NCBI GenBank assembly: GCA_910584785.1
Contig: CAJUDX010000074.1
Location: forward strand, 1 to 13,940
Reading direction: 5' to 3'
Source of the DNA: an uncultured Lachnospiraceae bacterium
GTDB taxonomy: Bacteria > Bacillota > Clostridia > Lachnospirales > Lachnospiraceae
Length of the DNA stretch: 13,940 bases
Shown: piece after piece, positions 6,933-13,819 of the stretch
How the letters are laid out: each line of letters opens with the position of its first letter
Position numbering within the stretch: position 1 is the stretch's first letter
The notes under the pieces: generated by a model
Seen by the model: only the letters and a program-made list of their open reading frames with translations
The model's database searches: none
Told to the model about the DNA's origin: nothing
Program-made: the position numbers and the translations under genes

Positions 6933-7875
6933 CAATTTTCTCTATTTTTGTATAAAGAAATCCTTTATTTTCCGGCTCAGGCTTGGGAGGCTGCACCAGA
7001 ATCTTCATCTTTTCTTTTAGATTAACAATCTCCACTTCCTGACGGCTTCCTCCGAACTCCCCGTCCAGCACCCAATCCACCGGCGCCTGGGCGGTAAATT
7101 TCAGTTCTTTTGCCTTGAACTTAAAGACATAGTCATTTTGCTCCTCTTTTAAAAACATATAAGAAATAATATTGCTTAAATCCAGAGGGGTTCTCGGCCT
7201 GCGGATAAGCAAAACCTCAAATTCCCCATCATTTAAGGCTACCGACTGTGTTACCAGCCCTTTAAAGCCGCCCACGCTGATCGTATTCGTCACCATGCCG
7301 AAAACAAACTCTTCCTCCAGAACCTGATCCTCCCACTCCACCCTCATGGGATAGGTTTTCAGCGCGGCAAGGCTCTTCACCCCTTCCAGGATATAGGCCT
7401 GATGCCCCAAAATATTCTTCTTATCCTGGGAGGTTTGGTAGGAAACCTCCGTAAATGCCCCAAAGGCAGCAATATAAACAAAATGCTGATTCTTACTAAA
7501 TTGACCAATGTCGATGGAAAATGGATTTCCCGTCACTGCATTTTCTGCTGCTTCCATCATATCCCTGGGGATTCTTAAACTGGAAGCGTAATCATTCGTG
7601 GAGCCTGCAGGAATATAACCCAAAAGAGGCGGGGATTCAAGGCCGATCAGACCGCTGATCACCTCATTTAAGGTTCCGTCTCCGCCGCTGCAGACCACCA
7701 AATCATATTCTGCGCCATACTCCCTGGCAATCACCGTGGCATCCTTGGGCGACTGGGTAATGTGAACCTGAACCTGATAACCTTCCCTGGAAAATAAATC
7801 CAATATTTCCAGCAGTCTGGTTTTTACCTGCTCCCGACCAGACCGGGGATTTACAATAAAAAGCATCTTCTTCAT
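6922..7875 (-). CDS. Diacylglycerol kinase-family lipid kinase (YegS/DgkB/BmrU-like)
   Basis: This is a probable cytosolic or peripheral-membrane kinase that phosphorylates diacylglycerol or a related lipid using ATP, recycling DAG to phosphatidic acid. The 317-residue product has the family's usual length. Numbered from the ATG, it shows NPRSG (9-13), the nucleotide-binding GGDGTLNE (64-71) and PAGSTNDYA (89-97); the C-terminal two-thirds matches the beta-sandwich half. A TTG codon directly precedes this ATG at 7878. I prefer the ATG because AGGCGG lies seven bases before it but only four before the TTG. It follows mutY by 28 bases and is probably the last gene of the argF-birA-mutY run; the rpoD promoter overlaps its 3' end. 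The lipid substrate is not determinable from sequence. Confidence 0.9.
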   Translation of the reverse strand: MKKMLFIVNPRSGREQVKTRLLEILDLFSREGYQVQVHITQSPKDATVIAREYGAEYDLVVCSGGDGTLNEVISGLIGLESPPLLGYIPAGSTNDYASSLRIPRDMMEAAENAVTGNPFSIDIGQFSKNQHFVYIAAFGAFTEVSYQTSQDKKNILGHQAYILEGVKSLAALKTYPMRVEWEDQVLEEEFVFGMVTNTISVGGFKGLVTQSVALNDGEFEVLLIRRPRTPLDLSNIISYMFLKEEQNDYVFKFKAKELKFTAQAPVDWVLDGEFGGSRQEVEIVNLKEKMKILVQPPKPEPENKGFLYTKIEKIVEK

Positions 7876-7903
7876 CAAACAACCGCCTTTTTTCTTATTT
7901 TAC

Positions 7904-9028
7904 CTAAAATAATGCCTTCTTATACGCAAGAAACGCACTGGGAATGGGATATTTTTCTTCCAGGTCCCGAAAATCTGCACAAATCCAGGTTTCGGGCAGT
8001 TTATCTATCACCTCAATCCGATAACCGACCATGTGCCACTCCACATGGGAAAACACGTGTCTGGCCTCCCCTAAGGGCCAAATTGCACACACCCTGCCCG
8101 GCTGCAGACCAAGCATCTCTTCCGCCTCCCCAGGTGTTTCCATCAGCATCTGTCCTTCCCAGTTAGGAAATTCATAAAGTGAAGCCAAAAGCCCCTGATC
8201 CGAACGTTTATGTAAGGCTACTTCCCTTCCATTGGAAATCACCAGTACGGTTTTTTCCTCTATCCTGCGCGGCTTCTTTTGCGGCTTTACCGGGAGTTCA
8301 TCCCACAAGCCCTTCTTTTTTGCCACACACAGCGACGCAAGAGGACACTCCTCACACCTTGGCTTTCCCCTTGGAATACAGACCATGGCGCCAACCTCAA
8401 ATAAGCCCTGGTTAAACGCTCCCGGCTTTTCCTTATCCATCGCTTCCTTAAGCAGTCCGGCAAAGCGCTTTTTTGTTTTCTCTAAGCTTACATCCTCATA
8501 GCTTCCCAGCAGCCGGGAAACCACACGCATGGCATTTCCATCGACAGCCGGCACAGGAATACCAAAGGCAAGAGAAGCCACTGCCCCTGCCGTGTATTCC
8601 CCTATCCCCGGAAGCGTTTTCAGCTTTTCGTAGGATCTGGGAAGCCTGCCTTCGTAGTCCTGGCAAAGCTTTTGGGCTGCTGCCTTTAAGTTTCTGGCAC
8701 GCCGGTAATAGCCCAGACCTTCCCACAACTTCATCAGCACATCATCCTCCGCCTGGGCCAGGGCCTCAATGGTGGGCAAGGTTTTCATCCACCGCTGATA
8801 ATAGGGTTTTACTGCCTCCACCCTGGTCTGCTGAAGCATAATCTCAGAAACCCACACCTGATAAGGCGAAGGCTCCTTCCGCCACGGCAGATCCCTTGCA
8901 TGCTGCTCAAACCAGGAAACCAAAGGCTGACCCACTGCGCACAAACGCGCCTTCTCCGAGAGTTCTTCTCCCTCCTCCCACAAAGATGCCTCTGCTAACG
9001 CCTTTTCCAGTGAAAACACACTAAACAT
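7904..9028 (-). CDS. mutY: A/G-specific adenine glycosylase
   Basis: MutY removes adenine mispaired with 8-oxoguanine and so prevents G:C to T:A changes. The 374-residue product has a roughly 30-residue N-terminal extension. It then shows the catalytic SEIMLQQTRV (Glu62), the helix-hairpin-helix LPGIGEYTAGAVAS (139-152) and the catalytic Asp163 in VDGNAMRV. An iron-sulfur loop has Cys217, Cys225, Cys228 and Cys234, and a NUDIX-like 8-oxoG recognition domain starts near 258 (KTVLVISNGREVALHKRS). The first cysteine spacing is seven residues, not the six of E. coli MutY; I believe this is common in Clostridia. The ATG overlaps the birA stop by eight bases and has GGGGGA upstream, implying translational coupling. 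Confidence 0.95.
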   Translation of the reverse strand: MFSVFSLEKALAEASLWEEGEELSEKARLCAVGQPLVSWFEQHARDLPWRKEPSPYQVWVSEIMLQQTRVEAVKPYYQRWMKTLPTIEALAQAEDDVLMKLWEGLGYYRRARNLKAAAQKLCQDYEGRLPRSYEKLKTLPGIGEYTAGAVASLAFGIPVPAVDGNAMRVVSRLLGSYEDVSLEKTKKRFAGLLKEAMDKEKPGAFNQGLFEVGAMVCIPRGKPRCEECPLASLCVAKKKGLWDELPVKPQKKPRRIEEKTVLVISNGREVALHKRSDQGLLASLYEFPNWEGQMLMETPGEAEEMLGLQPGRVCAIWPLGEARHVFSHVEWHMVGYRIEVIDKLPETWICADFRDLEEKYPIPSAFLAYKKALF

Positions 9029-10001
9029 AGCCGTAAATCCCCCGCACGGATACCTCGCCCGAAAGGACTGTCCTTATCTCCCCTTTGGGAAGTTCCACCA
9101 AAAGCTCACCCATCCGGTCAATCCCCCGGCACACACCCTGGTACGCCCCCGCCGGGTCAAGCACCATAACCTCCTGTCCCAGGTTCGCTAACAAGGCTTC
9201 GTACTCCTCCTTCAGCCCGGATAAATCTTCCTGAAGGAGAAATAGTTCATAATAATGTTCAAACCACTTCATACAGCCGGCAATCAGGGCACTGCGGCTT
9301 ACATTTTCTCCGCCTTCCAGCTTCAGTGAGGTCGCCGTTTCCCGGATTTCTTCTGGAAATTCGGTCTGGCTGACATTAATGCCCACACCGGTAAAAATAT
9401 AGTGGATTTCCTCAAGTTCTGCATTCATTTCCGTTAAAATACCGCAGATTTTTTTACCGTTCAGCACCAGATCGTTGGGCCATTTAATCTTTACCTCAAG
9501 CCCGGTTTCCTCCTGAATTGCCCTGGCACAGGCCATACCCGCCAGCAGCGTGAGCATGGATGCGTGAAACGGCAGGATTTTGGGGCGCAGAAGATAACTC
9601 ATGTAAATGCTGCACCCTGGGGGCGAAGACCAGCTCCTTCCCCTTCTTCCTTTGCCTGCATTCTGGCTCTCCGCTATCACAAGTGTCCCTTCCGGGCTTC
9701 CCGCTTCAGCCAGGCACTTAATTTGAATGTTCGTTGAATCCGTCTCTGGAAAATACACCAGATTCCTCCCCATATACCGGGTCGTTAATCGGCTTCCCAC
9801 CTGCGCCTGGGTTATCCCATCCTCAATCGCCATAAGACGGTAGCCCCGGTTACGCACGGCTTCAATCCGGCATCCCTCTTCCTCCAGCTGCTTTACAGCC
9901 TTCCACACTGCCGTCCTGGACACACCAAGCTGATTGCACAGTTCCTGCCCGGACACATAGCCGCCGTTTTGCTTTAATATGGTCAATATCTTCGTTTTCA
10001 T
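9021..10001 (-). CDS. birA: Bifunctional biotin-[acetyl-CoA-carboxylase] ligase and biotin repressor
   Basis: BirA joins biotin to carboxylase carrier proteins through biotinoyl-AMP and, in its two-domain form, represses biotin genes. The 326-residue product carries an N-terminal winged helix-turn-helix (about 1-57; GVSRTAVWKAVKQLEEEG), so it is the regulatory type. The catalytic domain shows TDSTN (87-91), the nucleotide loop GKGRRGRSW (116-124; Lys replaces the usual second Arg of GRGRRGR) and KWPNDLVLNGKK (173-184). A C-terminal SH3-like domain (about 270-322) ends the protein. AGGCGG lies seven bases before the ATG. The gene follows the small membrane protein by 21 bases and overlaps mutY. 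No biotin synthesis or transport gene is in the window, so its targets lie elsewhere. Confidence 0.95.
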   Translation of the reverse strand: MKTKILTILKQNGGYVSGQELCNQLGVSRTAVWKAVKQLEEEGCRIEAVRNRGYRLMAIEDGITQAQVGSRLTTRYMGRNLVYFPETDSTNIQIKCLAEAGSPEGTLVIAESQNAGKGRRGRSWSSPPGCSIYMSYLLRPKILPFHASMLTLLAGMACARAIQEETGLEVKIKWPNDLVLNGKKICGILTEMNAELEEIHYIFTGVGINVSQTEFPEEIRETATSLKLEGGENVSRSALIAGCMKWFEHYYELFLLQEDLSGLKEEYEALLANLGQEVMVLDPAGAYQGVCRGIDRMGELLVELPKGEIRTVLSGEVSVRGIYGYV

Positions 10002-10022
10002 CCTCTTACCGCCTGTCCTATC

Positions 10023-10337
10023 CTATTTCCAAATGCTGAGGGCACTGACGCCGGAAAGCAGCACCAGGCCGACGCCAAAGAGCAAAAGTCCTGCCCCGCC
10101 TGCAATTTTTTTCTTGTCCCTGCCGCTCTGGCGGATTTTCACCCAGCCATTGACCAGGTTTAATACGGCAGCCAGCATAAAAATAACAGGAAAGAGGACG
10201 AGATTATTCTCTGCATTTAAAAAAGAAAGCACTGCCAAAATCACGATAATACTGCCTATGCCGATATGGAGCAGGTCCAGAAAATATCCCAGATTCCTGC
10301 TGCTCCGGCTTCGTCCATTCGTTCCTTGTCCCTGCAT
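10023..10337 (-). CDS. Small three-TM membrane protein of unknown function
   Basis: This 104-residue protein has a basic, Ser/Arg-rich N-terminus (about 1-17), then three hydrophobic segments at about 20-40, 46-65 and 77-100, with a basic loop (KIRQSGRDKKK) between the second and third. The charge pattern suggests a cytoplasmic N-terminus and an outward C-terminus. I do not recognise the family and assign no function. Its reality is supported by packing: it starts ten bases after the argF stop with GGGGGAG just before the ATG, and ends 21 bases before birA, so it lies inside a probable operon. The composition matches its neighbours. Confidence 0.75.
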   Translation of the reverse strand: MQGQGTNGRSRSSRNLGYFLDLLHIGIGSIIVILAVLSFLNAENNLVLFPVIFMLAAVLNLVNGWVKIRQSGRDKKKIAGGAGLLLFGVGLVLLSGVSALSIWK

Positions 10338-10347
10338 CCTTCTCCCC

Positions 10348-11331
10348 CTAAAGCGTGGCTGCCATCACCGCCTTAATTGTGTGCATTCTGTTCTCTGCCT
10401 CCTCAAACACCTTGGACTGCAAAGACTCAAACACCTCATCTGTCACTTCCATCTCTGAAATTCCAAACCGCTCTCCCATCTCTTTCCCAATCTTCGTCTT
10501 TAAATCGTGGAAGGCCGGCAGACAATGAAGGAATATTGCCTGTTTTCCTGCATTTTCCATCACCTGCGCTGTCACCCTGTACGGCGTCAGTTCGCGGATT
10601 CTCTCTTCCCATACCTCGTCCGGTTCACCCATGGACACCCAAACATCCGTATAAATAACATCTGCCCCCTTCGTTCCTTCCATCACGTTTTCCGTCAGGG
10701 TAATGCTTCCGCCGGAAGCCTTTGCATACGACTGGCACTCCGAAACAAGTTCATGATTGGGGAAATACTTCTTTGGCGCACAGGCTGCAAAATGCATCCC
10801 CAGCTTGGCACAGGCAATCATTAAGGAATTTCCCATATTATAACGGGCGTCTCCCATATACACCAGCTTAACACCCTGAAGCCGTCCAAGCTGTTCCCGG
10901 ATCGTCAGCATATCTGCCAGCATCTGCGTGGGATGGTACTCATTCGTCAATCCGTTCCAAACCGGAACACCCGCATGCTTAGCTAATTCCTCCACAATCT
11001 CCTGTCCAAAGCCCCGGTATTCAATTCCCTCATACATGCGCCCCAAAACCCTTGCTGTGTCCGCAATACTCTCCTTCTTTCCAATCTGTGAACCACTAGG
11101 GTCCAAATAGGTGGTTCCCATCCCCAGATCATGGGCCGCCACCTCAAAAGCGCACCGCGTCCTGGTGCTTGTTTTTTCAAAGATCAGGGCAACATTCTTC
11201 CCCCTGTGCACATCCACGGCAATTCCTTTTTTCTTTTTCTCCTTAAAATCCGCCGCTAAATCCAGAAGATAGAGAATCTCCTCCTTCGTAAAATCCTTCA
11301 ATGTCAAAAAATTTCTGCCTTTCAAATCCAA
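10348..11331 (-). CDS. argF: Ornithine carbamoyltransferase
   Basis: The enzyme transfers the carbamoyl group of carbamoyl phosphate to ornithine to give citrulline, in arginine synthesis or, in the reverse sense, arginine catabolism. The 327-residue product has the carbamoyl-phosphate loop STRTRCAFE (55-63), HPTQ (133-136), the ornithine-binding region DVWVSMGE (229-236) and HCLPAFHD (269-276), all typical of OTCase rather than aspartate carbamoyltransferase. The start is a TTG eight bases after AGGAGG; no ATG lies near the conserved N-terminus. No arcA, arcC or other arg genes are adjacent, so anabolic (argF) versus catabolic (arcB) use is not decided. It appears to head the run leading into birA and mutY. 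Confidence 0.94.
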   Translation of the reverse strand: MDLKGRNFLTLKDFTKEEILYLLDLAADFKEKKKKGIAVDVHRGKNVALIFEKTSTRTRCAFEVAAHDLGMGTTYLDPSGSQIGKKESIADTARVLGRMYEGIEYRGFGQEIVEELAKHAGVPVWNGLTNEYHPTQMLADMLTIREQLGRLQGVKLVYMGDARYNMGNSLMIACAKLGMHFAACAPKKYFPNHELVSECQSYAKASGGSITLTENVMEGTKGADVIYTDVWVSMGEPDEVWEERIRELTPYRVTAQVMENAGKQAIFLHCLPAFHDLKTKIGKEMGERFGISEMEVTDEVFESLQSKVFEEAENRMHTIKAVMAATL

Positions 11332-11397
11332 AATTTATTCCTCCTTATCGTCCCTTTTTCAGCTTTTGCCGCTTTTGATGATACAGGTTCCAAATTC

Positions 11398-11422
11398 AAA
11401 GCCGCTCCTGAAAACAGGCTTT
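11398..11422 (-). other. Inverted repeat in the argF leader region
   Basis: AAAGCC (11398-11403) and GGCTTT (11417-11422) form a 6-bp stem; an alternative CCTG-AAAA-CAGG hairpin (11407-11418) overlaps its second arm. No U-tract follows, so it is a poor terminator for the upstream gene. The 145-base gap (11332-11476) otherwise holds only the argF ribosome binding site and A+T-rich sequence with a possible TATAGT -10 but no convincing -35. I do not see a clean arginine-repressor box. Confidence 0.3.
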
Positions 11423-11476
11423 TGTCGAATTTTCGTTCTTTTACCCACGGCATCACTATATTCATCAGATAAATTA

Positions 11477-12628
11477 CTATATCTTAAAACTTCTGTCAAG
11501 CGTTCTTAGCTTTTGCTGAATTTTTATCAGCAGTTCCGGCACCGAATACACTCTTAATCGCGAAATATGCAGCTTTCCAGCCAAATGTTCCAAAACACTG
11601 ATATACAAATCCCGGTAATCCCAATCATCAGGCAAATCAAATTCCTTCGCCAGCTTGGGAAAAATCACTTCAGTATATTTCCGATAGCCAAAAGGCTCCT
11701 CTATCTCCTCCTGAAACAGCCCACGCATCAGATAACCCTTTAACAGCTCCGCCTCCGACATCATCTTGTCAAAATAATAGGCCTCGCTGCCCGAAGCATC
11801 GATATAATACCGCCTCCCCGCCAAACCATAAAGAAGCCTCTTTCCATCCAGATACCCCAGCTTTCTGTTCCTCCTGGCCTTCCTTTTATCAAACTCTAAG
11901 ATTCCTCCTAAATTCTGCCTGGGTGCAATGTGATACAGTGAAACCCCCTCCGGGACAATAAACGATTTTTCCGTATCATACCCCAAACCGTAAATCCGTA
12001 TCACAATAATATCCTGATAGCCCCGATCCACCAGCACATCCACTGGTACATTATTTGCTCCTCCCCCGTCCGTGTACAGCTTGCCGCCCAATCTCTCCCG
12101 CTTAAATACAGGAAAATATGCACTGGCTAAAAGCATGTCCTTTATCTCCCCCTCCCCTGCTTCCTTGATGTCCATAATCAAGGGCCTGCGGTCAGAAAGA
12201 GAAATCGTAGAAACAAAAAGTTCCTTATCTGACTGAAACATCCTGTCTTCGTCAACCATCTGTTCAATTAACTGTTTCAATGGCGTAATGTCAATTCCCC
12301 GGTCCTTAACAATCTTCTTTCCCTCTGCAATAAGCTCATGGATAGAAAAAGAAGAAAAATCGCGATTTTTCCACTGCTCTATCCATGCGTCATCAATATC
12401 CATAATCTGCGAGTAAGAAATATTGTCCCAGAGCAGCTTTGCCTTCTCCAGATCGTCCATGCACATCATCGCGCCATTTAAAGCGCCGACACTTGTTCCG
12501 GCAATCCCTTTAATCTTTATTCCGGCTTCGCGGAGAGCTTCCCACGCGCCAATCTGGTACGCTCCCTTCGCCCCTCCGCCTTCCAGGACAATACCGTATT
12601 CCCTTGTCGGGTCAAGCTGTAATTTAAT
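11477..12628 (-). CDS. Patatin-like phospholipase, probable ATT start
   Basis: This is a predicted serine hydrolase acting on phospholipids or other acyl esters through a Ser-Asp dyad. Read from an ATT at 12628 it has 383 residues. They include the oxyanion loop GGGAKGAYQIG (17-27), the nucleophile elbow GTSVG (44-48, Ser46) and the dyad Asp187 in TDGGGANNVPVDV; the C-terminal part (about 240-383) is variable. An in-frame TAA lies at 12646-12644, and no ATG, GTG or TTG occurs between it and the motifs. The ATT is seven bases after AGGAGG and stands where related proteins begin (xKLQLDPTREYGIVLEGGG). The first ATG (12469) would give 330 residues without the nucleophile, so it is not a credible enzyme start. 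The ATT overlaps the stop of a 35-codon ORF, suggesting coupled translation. Substrate and location are unknown; no signal peptide or TM is seen. Confidence 0.88.
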   Translation of the reverse strand: MKLQLDPTREYGIVLEGGGAKGAYQIGAWEALREAGIKIKGIAGTSVGALNGAMMCMDDLEKAKLLWDNISYSQIMDIDDAWIEQWKNRDFSSFSIHELIAEGKKIVKDRGIDITPLKQLIEQMVDEDRMFQSDKELFVSTISLSDRRPLIMDIKEAGEGEIKDMLLASAYFPVFKRERLGGKLYTDGGGANNVPVDVLVDRGYQDIIVIRIYGLGYDTEKSFIVPEGVSLYHIAPRQNLGGILEFDKRKARRNRKLGYLDGKRLLYGLAGRRYYIDASGSEAYYFDKMMSEAELLKGYLMRGLFQEEIEEPFGYRKYTEVIFPKLAKEFDLPDDWDYRDLYISVLEHLAGKLHISRLRVYSVPELLIKIQQKLRTLDRSFKI

Positions 12629-12731
12629 AGGGGCACCTCCTTTTTATCTTCCACAAACACGCTTTATCTGGGAGAATTTCGCATAAACCCAAGAAAACTG
12701 TCACAAAAAGCCCCGGAATCATCAACTTCAT
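12624..12731 (-). CDS. Possible 35-residue leader peptide ORF upstream of the patatin gene
   Basis: An ATG at 12731 preceded by AAAGGAG (spacer of about four bases) opens a 35-codon frame ending in TAA at 12626-12624. The product would have Lys2, a hydrophobic core (LMIPGLFVTVFLGL, residues 3-16) and a basic tail (KIKRRCPY). Its stop overlaps the proposed ATT start of the patatin gene (TAT-TAA versus ATT-AAA), and the AGGAGG used by patatin encodes its Arg-Arg. I do not recognise it. It may be a leader for translational coupling, a small membrane peptide, or chance; the ribosome binding site and exact abutment favour translation. Confidence 0.45.
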   Translation of the reverse strand: MKLMIPGLFVTVFLGLCEILPDKACLWKIKRRCPY

Positions 12732-12760
12732 CCCGCTCCTTTCCACCTGTGACAGTTTTC
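12693..12760 (-). promoter_or_regulatory. Perfect 13-bp inverted repeat around the leader ORF start
   Basis: GAAAACTGTCACA (12693-12705) and TGTGACAGTTTTC (12748-12760) are exact reverse complements separated by 42 bases. In the minus-strand mRNA, the first arm ends nine bases before the AAAGGAG of the small ORF and the second arm lies in its codons 10-14, so the ribosome binding site and ATG fall in the loop. It may be an RNA hairpin controlling translation, or paired protein-binding sites 55 bp centre to centre. No U-tract follows. Confidence 0.6.
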
Positions 12761-12789
12761 CTCTAAACCTTACTAAAATTTAACTATAT

Positions 12790-12805
12790 TCTTTAATGTT
12801 AAAGA
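12790..12805 (-). other. 16-base palindrome directly after the SPFH stop codon
   Basis: TCTTTAATGTTAAAGA has two perfect 7-base arms around a 2-base centre and abuts the TAG of the SPFH gene. It is A+T-rich and lacks a following U-run, so it is a weak terminator at best. It could be an operator or part of a promoter for the genes downstream, but I see no convincing -35/-10 pair. Confidence 0.35.
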
Positions 12806-13759
12806 CTAAACTCCCCCATCCATCTTATCCAGAGCAACCTCAGTTATTGACTTCGCCAGTCCTGCAAAGCCCTGAATCTCTGAAGGAATAATAATCTTCG
12901 TCGCCTTTCCGTTCGCTGCAGCGGCAAAGGCCTCCAGGCTCTTTAACTGGATAACTGCCGAATCAGCCCCTGCCTCCCGGATAAAGCGAATACCGTCAGC
13001 CTGTGCCTTCTGCACCTTTAAAATAGCCTCTGCCTGACCTTCTGCCTCACGAATCTTTTTCTCCTTCTCTGCCTCTGCGCGGAGAATCGCCGCCTGTTTT
13101 TCTGCCTCTGCGTCCAAAATTGCAGACTCCTTTTTACCCTCGGCAACCAGAATTGTAGACTTCTTTTCACCCTCTGCCCGGAGAATGGATTCCCGGCGTT
13201 CACGCTCGGCCTTCATCTCCTTCTCCATCGCTTCCTGAATGCTGGAAGGAGGAATAATATTTTTAAGTTCCACACGGTTTACCTTAATTCCCCATGGGTC
13301 CGTGGCAACGTCTAAGGAAGCCCGCATCTTTGCATTAATGGTTTCCCTGGAGGTTAAGGTCTCATCAAGCACCAAATCGCCGATAATATTTCTCAGCGTA
13401 GTTGCTGTCAGATTTTCAATCGCCATCAGCGGATTTTCCACACCATACGCAAAAAGCTTGGGATCTGTAATCTGGAAAAAAACCACCGTATCAATGCGCA
13501 TCGTTACATTATCCTTGGTAATCACCGGCTGCGGCGGAAAGTCAGCCACCTGCTCCTTTAAATTTACCTTCTTCGCCACTCTGTCCAGAAAAGGCGTCTT
13601 AAAATGCACCCCAACTGACCATGTATCCAAATATGCCCCCAGTCTTTCCACAACCAGCGCCTGTGCCTGTGGTACGATCTTAATACAGGAGGACAGGATA
13701 ATCAGGACAAACACTAAAATAAAAATGATAACCATAAAACCACTTAAAAATTCAATCAT
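12806..13759 (-). CDS. SPFH/band-7 (stomatin-like, QmcA-type) membrane protein
   Basis: Such proteins assemble into large membrane-bound rings or scaffolds linked to membrane organisation and quality control; the specific role here is unknown. From the ATG at 13759 the product has 317 residues. It has one N-terminal TM (about 3-24), the band-7 domain (about 25-180; VPQAQALVVERLGAYLDTWSVG) and a long Ala/Glu/Lys-rich coiled coil (about 182-255) made of near-exact 11-residue units. A hydrophobic C-terminal tail follows (PSEIQGFAGLAKSITEVAL). An in-frame ATG at 13783 adds eight residues, but I reject it: AGGA-type sites precede only 13759, and a TATACT -10 at 13790-13795 would place transcription start near 13783. 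The common partner NfeD is not downstream; a patatin gene follows instead. Confidence 0.93.
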   Translation of the reverse strand: MIEFLSGFMVIIFILVFVLIILSSCIKIVPQAQALVVERLGAYLDTWSVGVHFKTPFLDRVAKKVNLKEQVADFPPQPVITKDNVTMRIDTVVFFQITDPKLFAYGVENPLMAIENLTATTLRNIIGDLVLDETLTSRETINAKMRASLDVATDPWGIKVNRVELKNIIPPSSIQEAMEKEMKAERERRESILRAEGEKKSTILVAEGKKESAILDAEAEKQAAILRAEAEKEKKIREAEGQAEAILKVQKAQADGIRFIREAGADSAVIQLKSLEAFAAAANGKATKIIIPSEIQGFAGLAKSITEVALDKMDGGV

Positions 13760-13789
13760 TTTCTTCCTTCCTTTCACCCACATGAAATT

Positions 13790-13819
13790 AGTATATTCTC
13801 TTCTTGGAAAAACTATACT
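13790..13819 (-). promoter_or_regulatory. Tentative promoter/inverted repeat upstream of the SPFH gene
   Basis: TATACT (minus strand, 13790-13795) is a good -10 candidate 30 bases before the preferred ATG, but no good -35 is placed 16-18 bp upstream. AGTATA (13790-13795) and TATACT (13814-13819) form a 6-bp inverted repeat with an 18-base spacer, which may be an operator. Confidence 0.35.

Noticed and set aside
7876..7878. TTG at 7878 as the lipid kinase start
   Set aside because: The adjoining ATG at 7875 has better spacing from AGGCGG and is the preferred codon; the difference is one residue.
11394..11425. Intrinsic terminator after the patatin gene
   Set aside because: The hairpin has competing short stems and no U-tract in the minus-strand transcript.
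12467..12469. ATG at 12469 as the start of the patatin gene
   Set aside because: It would remove the glycine-rich oxyanion loop and the GTSVG nucleophile, both present in the same open frame just upstream, and it lacks a good ribosome binding site compared with the AGGAGG before the ATT.
13760..13783. Longer SPFH start at 13783 (eight extra residues)
   Set aside because: No ribosome binding site precedes it and the best -10 would place transcription start on top of it; the ATG at 13759 has AGGA-type sites and puts the TM at the N-terminus.
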